Assembly (NCBI GenBank): GCA_012031955.1
Contig: JAAURZ010000008.1
Coordinates: 1-13,479, forward strand
DNA: 13,479 nucleotides
Direction: 5' to 3'
Source of the DNA: Bacteroidia bacterium
GTDB lineage: Bacteria; Bacteroidota; Bacteroidia; Cytophagales; Cyclobacteriaceae
Positions 1-7,742 of this stretch are shown piece by piece (within the stretch, counting starts at the first letter, position 1; each line of letters begins with the position of its first letter). Made by a program: the position numbers and the translations under genes. Under the pieces are notes generated by a model. The model did not search any database. It was given only the letters and a program-made list of their open reading frames with translations, and was not told where the DNA came from.

Positions 1-320
1 AGTATGGGGCCGAGCAGCATCACGGAGCCACGCAGCGCGGCGGCCTTCTCGCGGTACTCGCTTGACTGCAGGAATTCGATGTCGATGTTTTTCGCCTCAA
101 AGCGATAGGTGGATGCATCGATGCGTGTAACTACGCAGCCGAGGTCGCCGATAAGTTCGATCAGTTTGTTCACATCCCGTATGTCGGGTATGTTGGAGAT
201 GGTGACGGCTTCTTGCGTAAGCAGCGTTGCGCTAAGTATCTGCAGCGCTTCGTTCTTGGCACCTTGCGGCACAATTTCACCTTTAAGCTTGTTGCCGCCG
301 CGTATTCTGAAAATACTCAT
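1..320 (-). CDS. murA: UDP-N-acetylglucosamine 1-carboxyvinyltransferase, N-terminal part (3' end outside window)
   Basis: MurA transfers enolpyruvate from PEP to UDP-GlcNAc in the cytoplasm, the first committed step of peptidoglycan synthesis. About 106 residues are visible, starting MSIFRIRGGNKLKGEIVPQG and continuing AKNEALQILSATLL. This is the classic N-terminal substrate-binding region of the family, including the conserved KNEAL segment whose Lys and Asn contact the ligands (K22/N23 in E. coli). The start is ATG at 318-320; the same frame has a TAG 33 bases upstream and no other ATG between. The catalytic Cys loop and the rest of the protein lie to the left of the window. The gene follows the DUF4290 gene on the same strand after 55 bases, an arrangement common in Bacteroidota, so the two are probably co-transcribed. 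No frame disruption is seen in this part. Confidence 0.9.
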   Translation of the reverse strand, partial: MSIFRIRGGNKLKGEIVPQGAKNEALQILSATLLTQEAVTISNIPDIRDVNKLIELIGDLGCVVTRIDASTYRFEAKNIDIEFLQSSEYREKAAALRGSVMLLGPI

Positions 321-375
321 GTATGCGATGGGTGGATCGAGGTTGTAAGTCTAAAAAAATAGCACCGATGTACCG

Positions 376-1050
376 TCAGTCTCTGCGCTTCTTGAAGTTG
401 CCTCCCTTGTTCTTGTAGTGTTTGTTGCCACCGCCGCCGCCCTGGCGATTGCCGTTGTTGTTGTTGATGACGGGCTTTTTCTTCTCCTTGTAAAGCTTTT
501 CGAAGAGGTTGTCTTCGCGCACTTTTTCGAGTGTCATCTTGAGGGCGCCACCCGACATTTCCTGGATGTCTTTCAGAATCACCGAGTCGTCGAGGGTTTC
601 TTTGTTCCAGTTGCTGTAGAAGGTTTTCATGAGCTTGCCCAGGTAGATGATGGCATCTTCGCGTTCCTGCGGGTCTTCTTTTTTCAACGCCTCTTTTACC
701 AGCTTTTCAATGTTCTTGCCGTAGTGCTTAAAGCGGATGTTGCTCTGCGGGTAGTCCATGCGGCGCGGCTTTTTGAAGACAATGTCGCGGTCGGGCACAG
801 GAAACGGCGAGTTTATGTCGAGGTTGAAGTCGGCAATTATGTACAGGTCGTCCCAGAGGCGTTGCGGGTTTTCGGGTTGCTCTTTCAAGCTGGGGGTAAG
901 TTGCTTGATGAGCTCGATGAGGGCATAGGCCAGCTCGGTTCTTTTTTCCTTGTCAGGATTTTTACGGATGTACTCGATGAGTTTCTGAACGTTGCGGCCA
1001 TATTCTTTCAGTATAATAGCCGGGCGTTGGGTATTGTATTCTCCAATCAT
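376..1050 (-). CDS. DUF4290 domain protein with basic Gly/Asn-rich tail
   Basis: This 224-residue protein matches the Bacteroidota-specific DUF4290 family. The hallmark start is EYNTQRP at residues 4-10, followed by EYGRNVQKLIEYI. The body is charged, mostly helical and soluble, with no signal peptide or membrane segment. A second block, near residues 105-165, contains RFKHYGKNIEKLV and IIYLGKLMKTFY and ends in a predicted helical region. The last 30 residues are low complexity (runs of Asn and Gly, then Lys/Arg-rich), which resembles a nucleic-acid-binding tail; that is inference only. The start ATG at 1048-1050 gives the family-typical N-terminus. The biochemical function is unknown. Its position directly upstream of murA is conserved in the phylum and suggests shared expression, not necessarily a shared pathway. 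Confidence 0.85.
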   Translation of the reverse strand: MIGEYNTQRPAIILKEYGRNVQKLIEYIRKNPDKEKRTELAYALIELIKQLTPSLKEQPENPQRLWDDLYIIADFNLDINSPFPVPDRDIVFKKPRRMDYPQSNIRFKHYGKNIEKLVKEALKKEDPQEREDAIIYLGKLMKTFYSNWNKETLDDSVILKDIQEMSGGALKMTLEKVREDNLFEKLYKEKKKPVINNNNGNRQGGGGGNKHYKNKGGNFKKRRD

Positions 1051-1181
1051 GATTGATGTTAATAACGATTAAAATAGAAATTGTCGCGCACCACGCGTCA
1101 GACTTTGTTTCATTTCTCGAAAGACTTAGGCCGGGACCTGTGTATCCGGGAATTTGTGGTCAAATAAAAATATTAATGTCC

Positions 1182-3435
1182 CTACTGATGTATCTTCAGC
1201 TTGGCAAAGCTAAGCAATAAGGTTTTCTCTCCAAAATCGTCGAAGTTGATTCGGGCCTTGCGGTCGGCCCCGGTTGTATCTAACTGTACCACAGTGCCAT
1301 ATCCGAACTTTGGATGTTCCACTTTCATGCCGGCAGCCAGGCCGCTGGTATCGCTGGGCCGGAAATCGGCCGGCGCCTTGTAATTCGTGTTCTTGTAAAC
1401 AGGCGCCGAGGCGATGGTTTTTTTTGATGCCGTTCACCAGGTTTTTGGCGTACTGGGTGGTGGCGGGCGCCGACTCATAGGTATTGAACTTGGTGCTTAC
1501 CTTTATGAAGCGCTGGTCGATGTCGTCGAGGAAGCGGCTGGGTTCGCAGTTCTTGAGCCTGCCGAAGCGATAGCGGGTGAGGGCATAGGTGAGGAACAGC
1601 CTGCTTTGAGCGCGCGTAATAGCCACATAAAACAGCCTGCGCTCCTCTTCCAGGTCGGCCCGGCTGCTCAGCATCATCTGCGATGGGAAGAGATCTTCTT
1701 CCAAACCGACAATGTACACGTATTTGAACTCCAGACCTTTGGCCATGTGAATGGTCATGAGGGTAACCTTGTCGGGGTCTTTGTCCTTATCCTCGTCCTG
1801 GCTGGTAATGAGCGACACGTCTTGCAGAAAAGCGCCAAGGCTCTTGTCGGCTTTCTCAGGGTCGTCGACAAATTCTTTTATGGCGTTCAGCAATTCCTGT
1901 ACGTTTTCGTAGCGGCTCAGTCCTTCCACGGTCTTGTCTTCATACAGTTCGCGCAGCAAGCCCGAGCCGCGCGCTATTTCGAACGCCGCGTCGTAGGCGT
2001 CTTTGTTTTTGATCTCTATTTGAAAACGCTCAATCTTGGTTACGAAATCCTGGATGGCCCCTGCCGGGCGCCCGCCGATAAACTGGTTGGCATTCTTCAG
2101 TACCGTCCAGATGGGAATGTCGTGGTCGTTGGCCGTTACAATGATGCGGTCGACGGTGGTGTCGCCGATGCCACGTTTTGGAAGGTTTATGATCCGCCGG
2201 AATGAAGCCTCATCCTGCTGGTTGATGGAAAAGCGCAGGTAGCCGAGCAGGTCTTTTATTTCCTTGCGCTGGTAAAACGACAGGCCACCCACCACTTTGT
2301 ATTTGATATTCACGCGCCTGAGCGACTCTTCAATGGCGCGCGACTGGCTGTTGGTACGGTACAAGATCACAAAGTCGCTGAACTTGAGCTGGTGCTGCAT
2401 TTTCTCTTCGAAAATGGAACTGGCTACGAGTTTTCCTTCTTCGTTGTCGGATACGGCTTTGATGAGCTCGATCAGTGCGCCTTCCTCATTCTGGGTCCAC
2501 ACATTTTTCGGCAACTGCGCGCGGTTGTGACGTATCACGGAGTTGGCGGCATTTACAATGTTTTGCGTGGACCGGTAGTTTTGTTCCAGCTTGATGATGC
2601 GCAGGTCTGGGTAGTCGCGCTCGAAGTTGAGGATGTTGGTGATGTCGGCGCCGCGAAACGCGTAGATGCTTTGCGCGTCGTCGCCCACCACGCAAATGTT
2701 CTGCCGCACGGAAGCCAGCTTGCGTATGATAAAGTACTGGCACAGGTTGGTATCCTGAAACTCATCGACCAGTATGTAGTTGATGCGGTGCTGGTACTTG
2801 TTAAGTACTTCGAGGTGCTCCTTGAATAGTTTGTCGGTATTGAACAGGATGTCATCGAAGTCCATGGCGCCGGCTTTAAAGCAGCGCAGGGAGTAAGTGC
2901 GGAATATCTTGCCGATGTCAGGCCGCATGTTGGCGGCATCGTCGCCCACCAGTTCGGCGTTGTTCAGGTAATCCTGCCACCCGATAAGCCTGTTTTTGGC
3001 AGATGAGATGCGGTTGAATACGGTGTTTGCTTTGTACACCGTGTCGTCGAGGCCCATCTCTTTCACAATCTGCCTGATCAGCGTCTTGGAGTCGTCCGTG
3101 TCGTAGATGGTGAAATTGCTCGGATAGCCGATATGTTTGGCCTCGGCCCGCAGTATGCGCGCAAACACCGAGTGGAAGGTTCCCATCCACAGGTTGCGGG
3201 CATCGTGGCCGACAATTTTTTCAATTCGCTCGCGCATTTCCCTCGCCGCCTTATTAGTAAAGGTGAGGGCCATAATGTTGAATGGGTCCACGCCCTTCTG
3301 TTGCATGAGGTGCGCAATCCTGTAAGTGAGCACGCGGGTTTTTCCTGAACCGGCACCGGCGATGAGCATACAGGGACCTTCGGTATTGATTACGCCCTCA
3401 TATTGCGGCTCGTTCAGCTCTTTCAAGTAATCCAT
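1182..3435 (-). CDS. uvrD: UvrD/PcrA-family superfamily 1 DNA helicase (frame broken near the 3' end)
   Basis: A 3'-5' DNA helicase for repair and replication-conflict resolution, acting in the cytoplasm. The visible SF1A motifs are Walker A GAGSGKT at residues 27-33, TFTNKAAREM (motif Ia), LVDEFQDTN near residue 220 (motif II), VVGDDAQSIYAFRGAD (motif III), LEQNYRST (motif IV), TIHMAKGLEF (motif V) and EERRLFYVAITRA (motif VI). The chosen start, ATG at 3433-3435, gives MDYLKELNEPQ, the usual beginning; a TTG 12 bases upstream is less likely. As sequenced, the frame shifts at a run of eight T (1418-1425) and the tail becomes nonsense ending at 1210. With seven T the protein reads on into the expected tail (GMKVEHPKFGYGTVVQL, then KARINFDDFGEKTLLL and FAKLKIHQ) and stops at 1182-1184, giving 750 aa. 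PcrA versus UvrD cannot be decided from sequence alone. Confidence 0.93.
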
Positions 3436-3444
3436 AATCGGATG

Positions 3445-3452
3445 CAAATTAA
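3445..3452 (-). promoter_or_regulatory. possible -7 promoter box of uvrD
   Basis: On the minus strand this reads TTAATTTG, one mismatch from the Bacteroidota -7 consensus TAnnTTTG, with 9 bases between it and the uvrD ATG. I do not find a clear TTTG -33 partner at the usual distance. No Shine-Dalgarno sequence precedes the start, as is usual in this phylum. Weak evidence, based on one short motif. Confidence 0.2.
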
Positions 3453-3608
3453 AACACGGAAACCCGTAATCCTATTCCGGACCGGGTCAAACGAACGATG
3501 TGCGCCATGCCCGCGGCAACTTTTGTGACAACACGTTTCAGCACGCGGCAGTTGGTGACGGCCAGTGTAAAAACACAGATAATTTTTTTCACCCACTTCA
3601 AAATCAAC

Positions 3609-3616
3609 TATTTTTG
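3609..3616 (+). promoter_or_regulatory. TAnnTTTG -7 box upstream of the TcmP-like gene
   Basis: TATTTTTG matches the Bacteroidota sigma -7 consensus TAnnTTTG exactly. It lies 16 bases before the GTG start of the TcmP-like gene. A T-rich stretch ending in TTTC at 3587-3590 sits 18 bases upstream and could serve as a degenerate -33 element. Transcription would start near 3620, leaving a very short leader. The box is in the divergent intergenic region 3436-3632, which otherwise shows no clear structure. Confidence 0.35.
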
Positions 3617-3632
3617 ACAAACCACTTAGCGA

Positions 3633-4490
3633 GTGCCCGAAACCACCAACACTGTTTATTTCGAGAATGACGCCTTTCCAATCACAGCGGTAGAGCCGTG
3701 GTTTAAAGTAAAGGTTCAAGTGGTAACGCATTACATTCGTTCTTTCATCGCGCAGGCTGCGGCCGTGGCAGATGAACTCGTACTTGTAGACCTGTTCGCC
3801 GCAAGCGGGCTTTATTCAGTCGGCTACCAGCGACAGATTTTTGCGAGCGCTATGCTCGGCCTGATGCGCGAACCGCTGCCGGTATCGCGATGGGTATTTT
3901 GTGAAGCGCAGCCGGAACTCGCCGCAGCGCTCAAGGTGCGGATCAACCGCTATTTCAGAGACAAAAACGTGCTGCTGTTTGAGCAGAAACCGGAGGAACT
4001 GATTGACCGGCTCCGCTTTTATATTCCCAAAAACAAAGCCGGCCACAAGGTGGCGGTACTGGCCCTGGCCGACCCATTTTCGCTTGAGCCCCCGTACGAG
4101 ACGCTCGAAAAGCTGGCGACGCTGGGTTTCAGCTTCCTCATACCCTATACACTGCCACTCAATTCCCGCATGGGCTACGAGCAATACCTGCACGAGCAGC
4201 AACCCAGGCTGAAACGATTTATAGGCAACAACTACGGTCTGGAACGCTTGAAGGAATCATCGTCGCAGTGGCACTTTTACAAGCGCCTGGTTAATGTCCA
4301 TCAGAACAACATGCTGGTGCTCGGGTTAAACCCTGCCTTGTCTGTGCACAAGCTCGATTCGGAGTGGATGGATGTGCCGCAATACTATATTGGTTTTTAT
4401 GGCAGGCAAATCGCGGCCAAGTCGGTACTGCGCGACGTGAATGCTTCCGCTGCGCCCCAGATTTCACTTTTTCAATCGCCGTCTTTATGA
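3633..4490 (+). CDS. TcmP-like (three-Cys-motif partner) methyltransferase-fold protein
   Basis: This 285-residue soluble protein resembles the three-Cys-motif partner TcmP family, which has a Rossmann methyltransferase-like fold. The visible features are LVDLFAASGLYSVG at residues 51-64 (the family usually has vDLFAGpG followed by a Gly-rich turn), an acidic strand end VFCEAQPE at 88-95, and ALADPFSLEPPYETLEKLA at 144-162, which parallels the family's FvDPfG..ip..ti..l block, then GFSFLIPYTLP. The glycine of the usual FAGxG is replaced (FAASG), so SAM binding is uncertain. A TAG six to four bases before the GTG rules out an earlier start. The usual TcmP partner, a three-Cys-motif radical-SAM-like protein, is not next to it in this window. 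Its stop overlaps the start of the following lipoprotein gene (ATGA), implying coupled translation. The substrate is unknown; the family call is moderate. Confidence 0.55.
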   Translation: MPETTNTVYFENDAFPITAVEPWFKVKVQVVTHYIRSFIAQAAAVADELVLVDLFAASGLYSVGYQRQIFASAMLGLMREPLPVSRWVFCEAQPELAAALKVRINRYFRDKNVLLFEQKPEELIDRLRFYIPKNKAGHKVAVLALADPFSLEPPYETLEKLATLGFSFLIPYTLPLNSRMGYEQYLHEQQPRLKRFIGNNYGLERLKESSSQWHFYKRLVNVHQNNMLVLGLNPALSVHKLDSEWMDVPQYYIGFYGRQIAAKSVLRDVNASAAPQISLFQSPSL

Positions 4491-5382
4491 AAAGAATATG
4501 GCTGCTCACATGTGTTTTTGTTATGGGTATGATTGGCTGCCAAAAAAAGAAACCGGAAACGGCGCTCAAGGATGAGTTGGTTGCGTTTCTGGACACCGCG
4601 GATGGCGTGTTTGCCGTGGCCTTTAAAGATTTGTCGTCGGGAGACGAAATACTGATTAACGAACACGATATTTTCCATGCGGCCAGCACTATGAAGACAC
4701 CGGTTATGATCGAGGCTTTTAAGCAAGCGGCCGATGGCAAACTGGCGATGACGGACTCCATCGTCGTAAAAAAGAATTTGCGAGTATTGTCGACGGCAGC
4801 GCGTTTACACTAAATGCCGGCGAGGACAGCGAAAGCGAATTGTACGACGCAGTTGGCGAACGCAAGTCGTTGTACGACCTGGTGTACGACATGATCATCC
4901 GCAGCAGTAATCTTGCCACCAACATTGTTATAGACACGCTCGACGCCCGCAATGTTACCCAAACCATGCGCAGCCTGGGCGCCAATCACATACAGGTGTT
5001 GCGTGGCGTGGAGGACAACAAGGCGTATGAAAAGGGCCTGAGCAACACCACTTGTGCTTACGACCTCATGGTAATTTTCGAACATATTGCAAAGCGTGAC
5101 GTGGTAAGCCCGGCGGCTTGCGATTCGATGATTCAGATTTTGATGGATCAGCAATTCAACGACATCATTCCTGCGCAACTGCCTTCGGAGGTAAAGGTGG
5201 CGCACAAGACGGGTTTTATTGTGGGCGTTCACCATGATTCCGGCATTGTGTTTTTGCCCGACGGCAGGATGTATGTACTCGTGTTGTTGTCGCGGGAACT
5301 ACCCGATTTTGACAGCGGCACGGCGCTGCTGGCAACTGTTTCCAAAAAGATTTACGATCACGTGGCAGGTGCCGCACAATAG
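4487..5382 (+). CDS. class A beta-lactamase-fold serine hydrolase lipoprotein (frame broken internally)
   Basis: A PF13354-type serine beta-lactamase-like enzyme exported as a lipoprotein. The signal is MKRIWLLTCVFVMGMIGC, with Cys18 as the lipobox cysteine. Active-site motifs are STMK at 67-70 (nucleophile Ser67, Lys70), SSN at 140-142 in place of the usual SDN, and KTG at 241-243. The omega-loop area reads RGVEDNKAYEKG (173-184), typical of Bacteroidota serine-hydrolase homologues and not of the ExxLN loop of true penicillinases, so hydrolysis of beta-lactams is not assured. The frame breaks at six A (4768-4773). One extra A, or a -1 slip on the in-frame A AAA AAG heptamer (4768-4774), rejoins the halves as DSIVVKKEFASIVDG and yields 298 aa. 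As sequenced, the first half would end at a TAA at 4811-4813. The start overlaps the upstream stop (ATGA), so the gene is expressed with the TcmP-like gene. Confidence 0.8.
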
Positions 5383-5399
5383 AATGCAAGAAAAGAACT

Positions 5400-5407
5400 T
5401 AAATTTG
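5400..5407 (+). promoter_or_regulatory. TAnnTTTG -7 box directly before the DUF3109 gene
   Basis: TAAATTTG is an exact match to the Bacteroidota -7 consensus and ends only 5 bases before the ATG at 5413. If functional, the transcript would start at or within a few bases of the start codon, that is, nearly leaderless. No convincing TTTG lies at the -33 position, so a chance match in an A/T-rich spacer is possible. Confidence 0.3.
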
Positions 5408-5412
5408 CGGCT

Positions 5413-6040
5413 ATGATACAGGTAGGTGAGGTATTGGTTTCGGACGACATCAAGGAGAAGGAGTTCGTCTGCAACCTGGAGAAGTGCAAGGGCGCGTGCT
5501 GCGTGGAGGGCGACTATGGTGCGCCCCTGGAAGAAGAGGAACTGGAAATTCTGAAATCCATCTATCCTGCGGTGAAACCTTACCTTACGCCGGAGGGCAT
5601 CAGAACAATTGAAGCGGAAGGCACGCACGTGGTGGACCCCGATGGCGACTACTCCACACCTGTGATCGGGGGCCGTGAATGTGCATACGCCATCTACGAC
5701 GACAAAGGGGTGTTGAAATGCGGCATAGAAAAGGCTTACTACGACGGTAAAGTGAAGTGGAAGAAACCCATTTCCTGCCACCTGTACCCGATCCGGATAT
5801 CGAAGAAGAAAAATTTTGAAGCGGTAAACTACAACAAGTGGAGCATTTGCTCGCCAGCCTGTGCGCTGGGCAAGGAACTACAGGTGCCGTTGTACAAATT
5901 TTTGAAGGAGCCGCTCATTCGCAAGTACGGCGAAGCGTGGTACAATGAGTTGGTCAGGCTTATCGAAGCCGGCGCGTCACAGCCTGGGCACGAGCCACAA
6001 AAAACCAAGGCTGCCAAGAAGCAGCAGAAAAAAACCATAG
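5413..6040 (+). CDS. DUF3109 cysteine-rich protein (3' end affected by an indel)
   Basis: A soluble protein of the DUF3109 family, common in Bacteroidota and of unknown biochemical role; the Cys pattern suggests a metal or Fe-S site. The visible cysteines are C20, C25, C29 and C30 ([11 protein letters not shown]), then C90, C103, C122 ([10 protein letters not shown]), C146 and C150 (SICSPAC). The N-terminus [12 protein letters not shown] supports the ATG at 5413. Taken literally the frame runs to 6120, adding about 40 residues that are merely antisense of the neighbouring gene. Removing one A from the seven-A run at 6028-6034 gives an end in KKQQKKP with TAG at 6038-6040, so 208 aa, near the usual family size plus a short Lys-rich tail. 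It lies 30 bases after the lipoprotein gene and converges with the minus-strand operon. Confidence 0.85.
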
Positions 6041-7742
6041 CAACGACACAGGCCGGCTTTGCGTCCTCGTGGCCACATCGGCGTCGGGCAGCGCGTTGCC
6101 TCGCCACGCAAGCCTGTTGATGCGTGTCAGTTCCGCATCGCGCAAGGGCGACCAGGCGCCGGCCGGATGCACGTATACCGGTAGCTGTGTTGTATCGTTC
6201 ATGATTTGCAAATGGTGCCATCCCGGCTCGCTTATCCAGGCCGTTGTCTGATATACATCTTCAAGTGTCGATTTCTCTGCCATCGGGAGGGGAATGCCAT
6301 CGATAAGAAGACCGGGTAGTTCTCCCGACGAGATCACCTCTATTTCAACCGGCTGCTCCGGATAGATGAGGGTGTTTCGAACTTTCACCTGAAAAGGTTT
6401 ACCGGCAGCGCGGGCCACTTTTTGAAGAAACTTATTCCAGTAATAATTATATACGTCGTCTTTGTCTTCTAATAAATGACGGTACACACCTTCGAGGCGC
6501 TGTATGCCAATGCGACCAAGGCCATGATATTTATAACCCGCTGCGACTCGGCCTTCGGTGTTCTCCAACACGGGCACGAGCCCGGGAGCAGTTGCAATTT
6601 CGCCATCGCATAAAGACTCGCTTACAACGCCCACGCCGGGAACATGCAGTTGGATGGTGTCGGAAGCTGACTCGGTGAGCGTAAACGGAAAAGCGGTGTT
6701 GATTTTGGAGGGATGCCCGAATGCAGCACAACCAGGCCGAGCCCTTCTTTGATCGCGCTTTCCAGATCGCGCCGCTCGCTGCCAGGCAAGCCTGTGAGCG
6801 ACTCCATGTCGGCCATTACAATATCTATGTTGGCAAGTCTTGCTTTGGATATATTGCCCCACGGCTGTTTTTCGGTATTCAGGTATTCGTAACGATAGTT
6901 GCTTTTGGAAAGCTGGTAGCGAAGGGTAATCGCGTGGCCGCGGGCGGCAAGAAAATTTTTCAGGTACGAAACGTCGAAGGTCGGGTAGCGTTGCAACACC
7001 ACAATGTTCAACGACGACTCACGCTCGACAACGAGCGGAAGTTCGTGACTAGCCGAGTGCCCCGCGCTATCGGTCTCCTCAATATGATAGATGAGTTCGC
7101 CAGCTTGCCGTGGTACGAACGTGAAGCTGAATAGGCTATCGCCGCTTGCCAGCGTGGCGGAGTCCAGTGCCTGCCCCGACCAGAGCAACCTGAGCTTGCC
7201 GGGCCCTTGCAGCTTCGCCATGCCGGAGATGGTGGCCCGGCTGGTTGGCGACAATGTGCGCCGGAATATCCAGGTCAACGACGCCCGTGTTCCGGTCGCC
7301 CTTCCATGTATTTCACACCGCTTACTTGTTGCAGTGCATACTCGGGCAAACCGCGGCCGACTACCATACGGACCGCATCGCCGAACTTGCCGAGTTCGTT
7401 GAATGAGCGAATGACATCGCTGCCGGGATAGGGTGCAGCGTCAGGCGCCTGCTTCACCACGGCGTGACGGTAAATTTTTTTAAGGCTGTCAACCTGATTT
7501 TTACCGTAACCCTTCGTGAGCAAGATTACAAATCCGGTGTCTGTTTCCGTGGAAACGGAAGGCCTCACCACAAGCAAGGCGACGGCCGCCATGCATACCG
7601 TAGCAGCCACCACGCGGGCTGCGCGAAAGCGCAGCGGCCTTCGCCATTCCTTATAGATAGCGAAGCCTCCTGCCAGCAACGCAGCCGCGACCCAAACCCA
7701 AGCATAAGAAACGGGCGTGAAAGTAAGATTGCCCCACGTCAT
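5977..7742 (-). CDS. membrane protein with glutamine-amidotransferase-like region, last gene of the MoxR operon (three frame breaks)
   Basis: After repair this is one 588-residue protein: two N-terminal membrane helices (about residues 13-30 and 42-60), a large extracytoplasmic part, and a final helix [19 protein letters not shown] at the C-terminus. The middle contains [20 protein letters not shown], then [14 protein letters not shown] and [20 protein letters not shown], resembling the class I glutamine-amidotransferase-like folds found beside BatA/VWA proteins. I see no catalytic Cys/His pair, so it is probably non-enzymatic. Repairs needed: one base added in CCC 7299-7301, one added in GGG 6710-6712, one A removed from 6028-6034 (plus-strand letters). 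The repaired stop is at 5977-5979. The start ATG at 7740-7742 overlaps the upstream stop as ATGA. The function is unknown; its operon position and topology imply a membrane partner of the MoxR/DUF58 machinery. Confidence 0.72.

Noticed and set aside
418..1056. Long plus-strand open frame opposite DUF4290
   Set aside because: It is the antisense shadow of a clear family protein, with a hydrophobic, biased composition and no recognisable domain.
1152..1165. Small inverted repeat ATTTG-TGGT-CAAAT after uvrD, considered as a terminator
   Set aside because: Only five A/T-rich base pairs and no T tract on the transcribed strand; too weak to call.
1414..2205. Long plus-strand open frame opposite uvrD
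   Set aside because: Antisense of conserved helicase motifs; no independent start signal or domain.
3436..3632. Possible small RNA or hidden ORF in the divergent intergenic region
   Set aside because: No hairpin with T tract and no convincing short ORF; only promoter-like boxes are visible.
6041..6120. C-terminal extension of DUF3109 past 6040
   Set aside because: It only exists because of the seven-A run; the residues are the antisense of the neighbouring membrane protein gene.
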